A stretch of 64,000 nucleotides of DNA from JAIUNP01 sp020161975 (GTDB taxonomy: Bacteria > Pseudomonadota > Alphaproteobacteria > Rhizobiales > Beijerinckiaceae): positions 27,058-91,057 of the forward strand of contig DAIOGK010000012.1 of the NCBI GenBank assembly GCA_036745275.1, in the 5' to 3' direction. Numbering within the stretch: position 1 is the first letter of the stretch; every line of letters starts with the position of its first letter. The notes below the pieces were generated by a model. It was not told where the DNA came from and did no database searches. It saw only the letters and a list, made by a program, of their open reading frames with translations. This document shows positions 24,082 to 32,200 of this stretch, piece after piece. Both the position numbers and the translations under genes were made by a program.

Positions 24082-24693
24082 ATGTCCATGAACGGACAGC
24101 GGCCAGCGCATTCGATGGTGACCGCCATGCAGGACCCGGAAACAGGGGTGTTGGGTGGCACACACGCCGCCGCTGGGGAAAATTCCGGCGATGCCGATCT
24201 GTTCGCAGAGTTCGAGGCGGGGCTGGACGGCATCGGCGGGGTGCTGGCGCCGCCGAAAAAGCGCGGACCCGGCAGGCCGCCGGGCAAGGCCGATTTCACC
24301 ACCGTGCAGATGAAAAAGCTGATGGCGGCGCGCGGATATCGCGACCCCATGGAAGTTCTGGCGGCCATATCGAGCGCGGACCCTGTGGAGCTGGCTGATG
24401 CGCTGTGCGCTGGCCTGAGCCTGAAAGCGGCGGACAGGGTGGCCGTGCGCGTCAAGGTTCTGGGTGAAATCCGCAAGGCCGCTGCCGACCGGATGCCCTA
24501 CGAGCACCGCCGCATGCCGCAACAAATCGAGGTTCAGAACGAGGGCGCACCGCGCACGCTGGTTGTGATCGGCAACGGTCCGACACAGGTCAATGTGGCG
24601 AACGGACAGCCGGGTGAGCAAAATCAAGCACTTAGCGTCCATGCGGTGGCGATGTCGGATGGCATCGTGTCGGACGCGGAGGAAAAGGCATGA
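24082..24693 (+). CDS. Probable terminase small subunit
   Basis: 203 residues (second ATG at 24088 has a better-spaced GGGGGG). A KKRGPGRPPGKADF AT-hook-like basic patch (about residues 58-70) precedes a helical region DPMEVLAAISSADPVELADALCAGLSLKAADRVAVRVKVLGEI. Position directly before the large terminase supports the call; sequence alone would not suffice. Confidence 0.6.
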   Translation: MSMNGQRPAHSMVTAMQDPETGVLGGTHAAAGENSGDADLFAEFEAGLDGIGGVLAPPKKRGPGRPPGKADFTTVQMKKLMAARGYRDPMEVLAAISSADPVELADALCAGLSLKAADRVAVRVKVLGEIRKAAADRMPYEHRRMPQQIEVQNEGAPRTLVVIGNGPTQVNVANGQPGEQNQALSVHAVAMSDGIVSDAEEKA

Positions 24694-25010
24694 ACAAACA
24701 AAGGCTTAGCCGATATCAGCAACTGATTGGGAATCAGTGGCAGGCGCGCGGGGGAATACCCCTGCCGATGGACCGCGCGCGTCATGTCAGCGGCGAAAGG
24801 CCCCCCGGTGGCCATTCCGCACCGTGCGCCAGCCCCCCCCGGGGGGGTCAAAACCGGCGCGAGCCGTCCCCCCCTGGGGGGTGGCGTCCCACACCCACAG
24901 GCCGCCCTCGGCCTCGCCTGCCAAGGGGCGCGGCGGATTTTGAACCGGGAGCGGGCAGGGGATTGGGGAGGGGTGAACCCTGCCACGGCGGGACAGGGGC
25001 GCGGGGATGA
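24690..25010 (+). CDS. Doubtful short ORF between terminase genes
   Basis: 106 residues; ATG overlaps the previous stop, and its stop overlaps the large terminase start, which argues for a gene. From residue about 35 onward the translation is Gly/Pro/Arg-rich, because the DNA is made of C- and G-runs, and does not look like a folded protein. It may be a short gene with a non-coding packaging site behind it. Confidence 0.3.
   Translation: MNKQRLSRYQQLIGNQWQARGGIPLPMDRARHVSGERPPGGHSAPCASPPRGGQNRREPSPPGGWRPTPTGRPRPRLPRGAADFEPGAGRGLGRGEPCHGGTGARG
24803..24885. other. C/G-run palindromes between terS and terL, possible packaging site
   Basis: CCCCCCCC-GGGGGGG at 24833-24847 and CCCCCCC-T-GGGGGG at 24868-24881, with a further CCCCCCGG at 24801. 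They interrupt otherwise normal coding-like sequence. Position between terminase subunits is where cos or pac sites often lie. Confidence 0.4.
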
Positions 25011-26617
25011 GCGATTTTGTAGACATGCCGCAAGAGCGGCTGCGGGCGAGGGATATCGAGGACATCTGCGGGTTCCGCCTGCCAACGGCGGCGCGGTTCT
25101 CGCTCACGCACTACAATCCGCCGGGGCCGGTGGCGAGCGCCTATATCCAGTCGATGGGACCGATTGACGCGATCACCGGGCCGGGCGGTTCGGGCAAGAC
25201 GGTGGCGTCGATCTTCAAGGGTATCCGGTTCTCTATCGCGTCCATGCCGGTGTGCCGCGATCACCAGATCAGGGTGAAGGGCACGGTAGTGCGCGACAAC
25301 TACCGGTCGCTCTACCGCACCACGCTGCAATCGTGGTTCGATTATTTCCCGGTGTCGCAGCATCCCGAATTCTTCGGCGGGCAGGACCGCCCGGCCACGC
25401 ACAAGCTGCGGCTGTCCACCGTGCGGGTGATCGACGGCATCGCGCGTGAAATTCCGGTCGATCTGCAGGTTGATTTCTTCGCCATTCAGGACATCAACTA
25501 CGAACTGGCGTTCAAGTCCTATGAGACGAGCTGGGGCTGGGCGACGGAAGCCGATGGCATTCCCGTGGCCGCCATCCCGTTCTTCTACTCGCGCACAGCG
25601 CGTTATCCGCGCATGGACATGCTGCCGGAAGGCACTGTGCGCCCGCGTATCATGCAGGTGGATTTCAACCCGCCTGATCCGAACCATCCGTTGTGGGAAG
25701 CCTGCGAGCGCGGATCGTTCAAGACCGAGTTCAACCCGGAAAGGGATGTACGGACGGTCAATTTCTTCCGCCAGCCGTCCGGGTTGTCGGCGCGGGCCGA
25801 AAACCGGGCGGGCAAGAGCCTTGCGGAGTACCAGGCGGAATATGATGCGCTGCCCCGCGATGAAGCGCGGCGGATGGTCGAGGGGCTTCCGGGCCGGGTG
25901 AAAGACGGGTTGCCGGTGTACGATGACGAATGGGACTATGACACGTTCGTGTCGAAAGTGCCGGTGCCGATCGATCCCGACCTGCCGATCCATGCCGGGT
26001 TCGACCAGGACCTGTCCCCGGCGGCGATCTTCTTTCAGGAAGCGCCGGACGGGCAAATCCGGTTCCTCCGCGAGGTGGCGCCGGGGCCGGGCGTTGGCGT
26101 CGATCGATTTATCGAGATGCTGCTGCCGGTTCTGCACGGGCCATTGCGCGGCCTGCGTCCGGGTGTCTGGGCCGCCGATCCGGCGGGGTTCTATGGCGCT
26201 GACAAGATCGGTGGCCAGCTGAGCTGGGCCGAGGCCATGTCGCAGGGGCTGGGCCATCGCATCATCCCGGCGCCGTCGAATGAATGGGACCTGCGGCGCG
26301 GCGCACTGGGGGCGGTGCTGCGCACGTCGATGCGCGGCGGTAAACCGTGGCCGCATGCGGTGTTCGATCCGTCGATGAAAACCACGATCCGTGGGCTGTC
26401 GACAGGGTTCAAGTACGCCAAGCAGGTCAACGGCTACAGCCGGCACCCGATCAAGAATGAATACTCGCATCCGTGCGATGCAGCGCAGTATGGGGTCCTC
26501 GCCGTGCGCGGTGTGCGCGGGCTGATTGCGACACTGGCGAACGGCGGGCGGCCCGGCGGAAATGTGGTGCGGTTGAAGCCGCATGTCGCCAAGTCCGATT
26601 TCTCGGCATTCGGCTGA
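25007..26617 (+). CDS. Terminase large subunit
   Basis: 536 residues. The ATPase domain has Walker A GPGGSGKT (residues 58-65) and a following VKGTVVRDNYRSL segment; the C-terminal RNase H-like nuclease has HAGFDQDLSPAAIF and WAADPAGFYGAD with acidic metal ligands. It drives DNA packaging into the procapsid. Its stop overlaps the next start. Confidence 0.92.
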   Translation: MSDFVDMPQERLRARDIEDICGFRLPTAARFSLTHYNPPGPVASAYIQSMGPIDAITGPGGSGKTVASIFKGIRFSIASMPVCRDHQIRVKGTVVRDNYRSLYRTTLQSWFDYFPVSQHPEFFGGQDRPATHKLRLSTVRVIDGIAREIPVDLQVDFFAIQDINYELAFKSYETSWGWATEADGIPVAAIPFFYSRTARYPRMDMLPEGTVRPRIMQVDFNPPDPNHPLWEACERGSFKTEFNPERDVRTVNFFRQPSGLSARAENRAGKSLAEYQAEYDALPRDEARRMVEGLPGRVKDGLPVYDDEWDYDTFVSKVPVPIDPDLPIHAGFDQDLSPAAIFFQEAPDGQIRFLREVAPGPGVGVDRFIEMLLPVLHGPLRGLRPGVWAADPAGFYGADKIGGQLSWAEAMSQGLGHRIIPAPSNEWDLRRGALGAVLRTSMRGGKPWPHAVFDPSMKTTIRGLSTGFKYAKQVNGYSRHPIKNEYSHPCDAAQYGVLAVRGVRGLIATLANGGRPGGNVVRLKPHVAKSDFSAFG

Positions 26618-27282
26618 TGCTGCACCGGGTGGCCCCGCACCCGTGGGATGTGCTGGCGCTGGTGGCGCGGGCGGCGGCGCTCGTGCCGGACGGGCGCCGG
26701 CTGGCGGCACAGCAGGTGTTCGGGTCGGGCCTTGTAGGCTGGGCGGATGGCGCGGGGCTGGTGGCGGTGCTTGGCGCCTATGAGATGCCCGGCGGCGGGG
26801 TGGAAATCTGGTTGACCGGCCATGGCGAACGGGCGGTGCCGCACCTTGCAGCAATCGCCCGGCAGGCCCGCTTAACGCTGGCCGCGCTGCATCATTCTGG
26901 CATCGCGCCGATCCTGACGCATGTGCGGCGGGGCCATGCGCCCGGTGTGCGCCTCGCGCGGCTGGTGGGGTTTGATGTTGCTTATCCCGTTTCCCTGCCA
27001 GCCGCGCCTTGCGCCGATTGTTTTATCTGGAGAGAGGCCCATGGGCGAACTGGTCGGTGCACTGTTCAACGGCGGCGGGCAGAAGAAGGCGCAGGAGGAA
27101 GCGGCGCAGGCGCGGGAACAGAACCGCATGGCGCAGTTGCGGCAGGAAGAACAGCTTCGCGCACAACAGGCGGAAACCGATGCGCAGGTGAAGGCGACGG
27201 GCAGGGCGCCGCGCGGGTCGCGGCTGCTGGTGGCGGCGGGCGAAGCCTCCGGCGTCGCCGACAAGCTGGGCGGCTGACATGA
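26617..27282 (+). CDS. GNAT-like phage protein (T7 gp13-like position), overlong frame
   Basis: Residues 1 to about 130 look like a GNAT acetyltransferase-type domain of podovirus internal proteins: WLTGHGERAVPHLAAIARQ, then ILTHVRRGHAPGVRLARLVGF. After about 27010 the frame continues to 27282 as Gly/Arg-rich sequence that fully overlaps the next gene in another frame and looks non-biological. Either a small frameshift removed the natural stop near 27010-27040, or the extension is real. I treat only the first part as well supported. Confidence 0.6.
   Translation: MLHRVAPHPWDVLALVARAAALVPDGRRLAAQQVFGSGLVGWADGAGLVAVLGAYEMPGGGVEIWLTGHGERAVPHLAAIARQARLTLAALHHSGIAPILTHVRRGHAPGVRLARLVGFDVAYPVSLPAAPCADCFIWREAHGRTGRCTVQRRRAEEGAGGSGAGAGTEPHGAVAAGRTASRTTGGNRCAGEGDGQGAARVAAAGGGGRSLRRRRQAGRLT
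27041..27277 (+). CDS. Small phage protein, Gln/Ala-rich coiled coil
   Basis: 78 residues; GGAGAGAGG upstream of the ATG. MGELVGALFNGGGQ, then a charged helix KKAQEEAAQAREQNRMAQLRQ, then a Gly/Ala tail. Short proteins of this layout precede the portal gene in T7-like podoviruses. The stop overlaps the portal gene start region. Confidence 0.6.
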   Translation: MGELVGALFNGGGQKKAQEEAAQAREQNRMAQLRQEEQLRAQQAETDAQVKATGRAPRGSRLLVAAGEASGVADKLGG

Positions 27283-28901
27283 ACCCCGCCGAACTGAAAA
27301 AGCAGCGGGATGCGCTCTGGGGCGAAAAGCGCGGCTGGAACGCGCTCTATCAGGATGCATACCGCTATGCGATCCCGTATCGCCGCTCGGTTGGCAACGT
27401 TTCGGCCAAGACGCTGACGGCGGAAATTTTCGACATCACCGCGCCGATCGGCGCGCAGCGGTTTGCCGGGCAACTGCATCAGGACATGTTTCCGCCGGGG
27501 CAACCGTTCTTCACGCTGGCGCCGGGGGCGGTGGCCGAAAAGGCCATGAAGCGCCGGGGCGAGGACAAGGATGCGCTGGAATGGAAGCGCCACCTTGAAA
27601 GCATGTCGGACGAGATGCACCCGCATTTCATGACCGGTGCGTTCGACAGCGCGATTGCCGAGATGTGTGTTGACCTCTCTGTCGGCACCGGTGTCATGCT
27701 GACACTGGAAGCGACGCCGGGTATCTCGCCGGACTATCTCAACTTCGCCACGCTGCCGTTCGAGGAAATGGCGCTGGCGCCGGGGCCGAACGGAACGGCG
27801 GGAGGGCTGTTCTGGAAGTCGATGCACGCGCCTTCGGTGATCAAGGCGCAATGGCCGCACGGGCGGTTCAGCGATGAGTTCAACAAGAAGCTGGCCGACA
27901 GCCCGTATGATCCGGTGGAGATCAACCAGGATTTCATCTGGCGCGACGGGCGCTGGCACATGGTGTGCAGTCTCGGTGACGAGGAAGCGCCATTCTGGCG
28001 CGAGACGTTCCGCACCAAGCCGTTCATTGCCCCGCGCTACTTCAAGGTGCCGGGCGAAACCTACGGGCGCGGCCCGCTGCTGATGAGCCTTGGCGCCATC
28101 CGCACGCTGAACCGCGTGGTGGAACTGCAGCTGAAGTCTGCCGCCCTGCAGATGCTCGGCATCTGGGGCTATCGCCCCGGCGGCACGGTCAACCCCGATG
28201 TGCTGCCGCTGGTGCCGGGCGCCTTCTGGCCCATGGAGGTGACGGGCGGTGTGCTGGGCCCGGACGTGTTCCGCGTGGACACGGGCGGCAAGGAAATCCA
28301 GATCGGCTCCATTGTCATGGAAGACCTGCGCACACAGATCCGCGCGGCGCTGCATGACGACACGATTCCCGACAGCGGCGCGACGCCGAAAAGCGCCACC
28401 GAGATCATGGCGCGGGCGGCGCGGATCAAGACCAACTACCTCGGCGCGTTCGGACGGCTGCTGCATGAGACGGTGCCCGGCATCGTGCCGCGCGCCTATG
28501 AGGTGCTGCGCAAGGCGGGCGTGATGCGCTCGCCGATCGAGATCGACCAATTCCTGACGCGGGTGTCGGTGACATCGCCGCTGGCGCAGACACTGCGCGC
28601 CGAAGCGCTGAAATCGGTGTTCGAGTATGTGCAGGTTGTCGGTATGGTGAAGGGGCCGCAGGCGGTCGACCGGCACATGAAGCTGGACGAGCTGCTGGAA
28701 CAGGTCGGCCTCGATATGGGCGTTGCGGCGAAGTTCCTGAAAACCGAGGCCGAGCGCCGCGCCTATGACGAGCAGGCGGCAGCGCAGGCGGCGCAGGCGA
28801 CATTGACCGAGGCGGCGGCAAGTGACCCCAAGGGCATGGCCGAAGCCGCCACGATGATGGATGAGGCGAGCGGTCGCCCGAACCTCAAGCTGGTGTCCTG
28901 A
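27279..28901 (+). CDS. Portal (head-tail connector) protein, T7-like
   Basis: 540 residues, the usual length for podovirus head-tail connectors. N-terminus has ALYQDAYRYAIPYRR and RFAGQLHQDMFPPGQPFFTL; the middle has GRGPLLMSLGAIRTLNRVVELQLKSAALQM. It forms the dodecameric ring for DNA entry and exit. The ATG overlaps the previous gene end. Confidence 0.9.
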   Translation: MNPAELKKQRDALWGEKRGWNALYQDAYRYAIPYRRSVGNVSAKTLTAEIFDITAPIGAQRFAGQLHQDMFPPGQPFFTLAPGAVAEKAMKRRGEDKDALEWKRHLESMSDEMHPHFMTGAFDSAIAEMCVDLSVGTGVMLTLEATPGISPDYLNFATLPFEEMALAPGPNGTAGGLFWKSMHAPSVIKAQWPHGRFSDEFNKKLADSPYDPVEINQDFIWRDGRWHMVCSLGDEEAPFWRETFRTKPFIAPRYFKVPGETYGRGPLLMSLGAIRTLNRVVELQLKSAALQMLGIWGYRPGGTVNPDVLPLVPGAFWPMEVTGGVLGPDVFRVDTGGKEIQIGSIVMEDLRTQIRAALHDDTIPDSGATPKSATEIMARAARIKTNYLGAFGRLLHETVPGIVPRAYEVLRKAGVMRSPIEIDQFLTRVSVTSPLAQTLRAEALKSVFEYVQVVGMVKGPQAVDRHMKLDELLEQVGLDMGVAAKFLKTEAERRAYDEQAAAQAAQATLTEAAASDPKGMAEAATMMDEASGRPNLKLVS

Positions 28902-29275
28902 TGCCGCCGCTTGTGACCCCGCGCACCGCCGCCGGCGCCGATCACTTCATGGCCGAGGTCGAGAAACTCGATTTCGAAACCCTGATGGGGCGCGGCGACA
29001 AGGCCGATGAAGCCCGCGCCGCGCTCGCAACCCTCCAGCGCGAGCGCGCGCATGTGGCGCTTGCAGCACACCGCCTGTTCGTCACCGATGAGGGCCGGAC
29101 GGTGCTTGAACACCTGCTTGACCAGACCCTGCGCAAGACCATGTGCCCGCCGGGCCTGACCAGAGACGCGCGCGACGATTTCATCTCGCGCCGCGAAGGC
29201 GAGAACAGCCTGATGCGCCTGCTGCTCTCCCTGATCCATGAAGGCGCCAACCCCCGCAAGGTGAACCATGAGTGA
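28901..29275 (+). CDS. Bbp19-like phage protein
   Basis: 124 residues with VALAAHRLFVTDEGRTVLEHLLDQTL and REGENSLMRLLLSLI, the pattern of the Bbp19 family of podovirus proteins found between portal and scaffold. Role unknown. It overlaps portal by 1 bp and scaffold by 8 bp. Confidence 0.65.
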   Translation: MPPLVTPRTAAGADHFMAEVEKLDFETLMGRGDKADEARAALATLQRERAHVALAAHRLFVTDEGRTVLEHLLDQTLRKTMCPPGLTRDARDDFISRREGENSLMRLLLSLIHEGANPRKVNHE

Positions 29276-30122
29276 TGATCCCGCCGCCTCTTCTTCTTCT
29301 GCTGCTGATGCTGTCGCCGCGAATGCCGCCGGCGGCGCGCCCGAAACCGGCAAGCCCGTGCAGGGAACGGCGCCTGCCGTTGCCGCCGGCGCTGATGCCG
29401 CCGCCGGTGCCGCGGCGGTTTATCGCCCGAAGGGGCTGGATGAAAGTCTGATCGGCGCGAGCGATCAGGAAACCATCGACAAGCTGTTCAAGAGCTATGG
29501 CGGTTTGCGCGCCAAGCTCTCGACGCAGGGACAGGCGCCGGAATCGCCGGACGGGTACGAGATCAAGTTCGAGGGTGATCTTGCGCCCTACACTGAAAAG
29601 CTGTCCGCCGATCCGGTGTTCGCCGACATCCGCAAAGCATTCCACGCGGCGGGCGTGCCCAAGGCGTCCGGCGAAAAGGTGGTTGCCCTGGTGATGCAGT
29701 CGCTGCAGACGGGTGGCTTGCTGGAAAAGCCGTTCAATGCGGACGCGGAAATGGCTGCGCTGGCGCCCGATATCAGCGATGCCGCCGAACGCAAGGCGGC
29801 GGTTCACCGGATGGTGAGCGAGAACCAGGCGCTGCTGGACGGGTTCCGCAAATCCGGCATGCCGGAAGCAGCCTACAACGCCGCGCTGGAACTGCAGGAC
29901 CGCGCGGGCGGTGTGCAGCTGGTGCAGTGGATGAAGGGGCAGGGCAAGGCGCCGGGGCCGCTGGCGGGCGGCGGTGCTCCCGGAGGCGGGCCGGTGACGC
30001 GCGAACAGCTGCAGGCGCGCCGGGCCGATCCGCGCGATGATTATACCAGCACGAAATTTGACCCTGCCTTTGCTGCCGAAACCGTCCGTCTCTACCAGCA
30101 GCTCGAAGCGCAGGGCGCTTAA
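29268..30122 (+). CDS. Capsid scaffolding protein
   Basis: 284 residues, with a low-complexity Ala/Ser start, a helical acidic centre (SPDGYEIKFEGDLAPYTEKL, ADIRKAFHAAGVPKASGEKV) and a short charged C-terminus ending RLYQQLEAQGA. Placement between portal and major capsid gene and the composition fit a scaffold. The stop codon lies inside the CAGGGCGCTTAACGCA motif. Confidence 0.75.
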   Translation: MSDDPAASSSSAADAVAANAAGGAPETGKPVQGTAPAVAAGADAAAGAAAVYRPKGLDESLIGASDQETIDKLFKSYGGLRAKLSTQGQAPESPDGYEIKFEGDLAPYTEKLSADPVFADIRKAFHAAGVPKASGEKVVALVMQSLQTGGLLEKPFNADAEMAALAPDISDAAERKAAVHRMVSENQALLDGFRKSGMPEAAYNAALELQDRAGGVQLVQWMKGQGKAPGPLAGGGAPGGGPVTREQLQARRADPRDDYTSTKFDPAFAAETVRLYQQLEAQGA

Positions 30123-30126
30123 CGCA
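30111..30126 (+). promoter_or_regulatory. Recurrent motif CAGGGCGCTTAAC, copy 2
   Basis: CAGGGCGCTTAACGCA overlaps the scaffold stop codon, 137 bp upstream of the capsid gene. The intervening 30127-30262 stretch has two copies of GCCTCCGGCCTCTCC and no gene. Confidence 0.5.
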
Positions 30127-30262
30127 CGCCGCGCGCGTGCACTCTCGGGGGCGTAACCGGTCTTAAGACCCGGTGCGCCTCCGGCCTCTCCCGATCTCCG
30201 GGACCCGGTATGGCCTCCGGCCTCTCCGAACGCCGGGCCAGACCCAACAACGGAGATCAACC

Positions 30263-31138
30263 ATGACTGCCCGAGCTTCCAACTGGTCGCAGCCCAAATT
30301 CGTGGACGGCGTGATCCATGTGCTGCAGACCGAAGGCTACCTGACCAAGGGCCTTACTGCCCCCGCCACCAAGATGGACGGCGCGACCGTCACCTGGCGC
30401 CTTGCCGGGAAGGGCGAAGCGACCGAAATGTCGCCTGCCATCGAAAACCGTCCGACCCTCAATGCTGACCGCACCACGGTGACGGCCACGATGAAGGACT
30501 ATGAGGCCAACGAATGGATCAACGTGACGGACCTTCACAAGATGTCTGTCGCCGAAATTCAGGTGGCGGAAAAGACAGTCGGATCGGCGCTGGGGCGCCG
30601 GTATGACAAGGTGCTGTTCGAGGCGCTTGATGCTGCAACTCCGGGCGGAACCATCGGCAACGGCACGGCTGCACTGTCGACGGTCGATCTGATCGAAGGG
30701 CAGGCGCAGCTGCTGGCGCAGGGTATTGCGGGTACGCCGGAAGTCTATGTCGGTCTGCCCTACCGCCTTCTGGCGCAGCTGCTGCTCTACAAGGAAATCG
30801 CCTCTGCCGACTGGCAGGGAGACGATCTTCCGCTGCGCAAGCGGCTGGGGGCAAAGTCTTGGAACGGTGTCCACCTCGTCCCGTTCCCGGACAGCTACTT
30901 CGCCGTGCCGGCGGCCAATCAGGCCTATGGCTACATGTGGCTGAAGAATGCTGTCGGCTTCGCCACGCCGACCGATGCCATGGGGCGCATCCGCGATGCG
31001 ACGCGCACCGACTATGTGCCCGAGAAGAAGGCACATTATGTGGCCTCGACCATGAGCGCCTGCGGCAAGGTGCTGCTGCCGGAAGGCGTGCGCCGCCTGC
31101 ATGTGGCCACCAACGCGGCCATCACGCGCCCGACCTGA
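30263..31138 (+). CDS. Major capsid protein
   Basis: 291 residues. ATG at 30263 with CGGAGATC upstream. Features of HK97-fold capsids of podoviruses: GATVTWRLAGKGEATEMSPAIENRP, DYEANEWINVTDLHKMSVAEIQVAEKTVGSALGRRYD (long helix), and PYRLLAQLLLYKEIASADW. A 141-bp leader with repeated GCCTCCGGCCTCTCC suggests separate expression control. Confidence 0.85.
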   Translation: MTARASNWSQPKFVDGVIHVLQTEGYLTKGLTAPATKMDGATVTWRLAGKGEATEMSPAIENRPTLNADRTTVTATMKDYEANEWINVTDLHKMSVAEIQVAEKTVGSALGRRYDKVLFEALDAATPGGTIGNGTAALSTVDLIEGQAQLLAQGIAGTPEVYVGLPYRLLAQLLLYKEIASADWQGDDLPLRKRLGAKSWNGVHLVPFPDSYFAVPAANQAYGYMWLKNAVGFATPTDAMGRIRDATRTDYVPEKKAHYVASTMSACGKVLLPEGVRRLHVATNAAITRPT

Positions 31139-31203
31139 CGCACTGACGGCCCGGCAATCGCCGGGCTGTCGCCCTTTCCTTTCCCTTTACCCAGGAGCCT
31201 GTC

Positions 31204-31497
31204 ATGGCCTTTTCCGCAAAATCGCTGGCCCGTGTCCAGCAGCTCGTCGTTGGCGATGCGTCGGGCAACCCGACCGCCAGCACCATTTCTGCCTTCCGCT
31301 ATGCAACCGCCGATGCGGCTGCAACGGTCGAGACTGCCGGCTACTTCAATGGCGCGCGTGCGCTGCTGACCGTCGGCTCCATCATCGTATCGGTGATGGC
31401 CATCGGCGGCACGCCGGTGCTCAAGTCCTATGTCGTCACCGCCGTCCCGGCGAGCGGCAACGTCACGGTTGCGCTGCAGGCGACGACAGCCGGCTGA
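31204..31497 (+). CDS. Small virion protein (candidate decoration or head protein)
   Basis: 97 residues, beta-rich and neutral (AATVETAGYFNGARALLTVGSIIVSVMAIGG, then VLKSYVVTAVPASGNVTVAL), with the CCAGGAGCCTGTC ribosome site upstream. Genes of this size and composition follow the capsid gene in several podoviruses. Specific role not determined. Confidence 0.65.
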   Translation: MAFSAKSLARVQQLVVGDASGNPTASTISAFRYATADAAATVETAGYFNGARALLTVGSIIVSVMAIGGTPVLKSYVVTAVPASGNVTVALQATTAG

Positions 31498-31561
31498 TGA
31501 CGGGCAGGCCGGCGCTTCCTCCGCCGGCCTGCCGCTTTCCTCCTTTTGCGGACGGTGACCC

Positions 31562-32200
31562 ATGCAGCCGATTGCCAGTGACATCGATGTGGTGAATGCG
31601 GCGCTGGCCCGGATCGGCGGCGGCGACATCATGGCGCTGGACGAGGACACGGAACTGGCCGGCGTCTGCGCCCGGATTTATCCGGTGGTGCGCGACCGGG
31701 TGCTGTCGCACCATGACTTCCAGCATCTGCGGGCAACCCGGAAGCTTGAACGGGTGGCGGCGGAACTGACCCCGCCGAACGGATATCCCTACGCCTTCCA
31801 GCGGCCTGTCGAGGCGGTTTCGCCGGTGCGGCGGCTGCTGACCGATCCGAAGAACCCGGATTCGCTGGTGCGCGACTTCATCATCGAGGGCGCGCTGGTG
31901 TGCTGCAGCGTCACGGAGGTATGGGGCATCTACAACGTGATGCTGACGCCCGACCAGTGGATGCCGGACCTGCGCGACGCGCTGATTGTTGCGCTGGCCG
32001 CCGATCTAACGGTTGCGGTGTGCGAGGACAAGGACCTTGCCGCGTTGCTGCATCAGCAGGCGTGGGGTTCGCCCGCCATGCAGGGGCGCGGCGGGTTGAT
32101 GGCCAAGGCGGTGGCAAGTGACCATGCACAGGGGCAGGCTCGGCGCCCGGCACAGGCCAGCTTCGGCGGTGGCGGCAACTGGTGGGGCGTGTCGGCATGA
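31562..32200 (+). CDS. Tail tubular protein A (gp11-like adaptor)
   Basis: 212 residues. SDIDVVNAALARIGGGDI at the N-terminus, ARIYPVVRDRVLSHHDFQHLRATRKL, and WGIYNVMLTPDQWMPDLRDALIVALAADLTV are typical for T7 gp11-type gatekeepers that bind the portal. The stop overlaps the tail tubular protein B start. Confidence 0.88.
   Translation: MQPIASDIDVVNAALARIGGGDIMALDEDTELAGVCARIYPVVRDRVLSHHDFQHLRATRKLERVAAELTPPNGYPYAFQRPVEAVSPVRRLLTDPKNPDSLVRDFIIEGALVCCSVTEVWGIYNVMLTPDQWMPDLRDALIVALAADLTVAVCEDKDLAALLHQQAWGSPAMQGRGGLMAKAVASDHAQGQARRPAQASFGGGGNWWGVSA

Noticed and set aside
23822..24091. 89-codon ORF in the early/late spacer
   Set aside because: Translation is low-complexity Arg/Ala from the CG tract, and it covers the iterons.
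24848..26854. 668-codon minus-strand frame over the terminase
   Set aside because: Opposite a clear terminase gene; composition is antisense-like, with no family motif.
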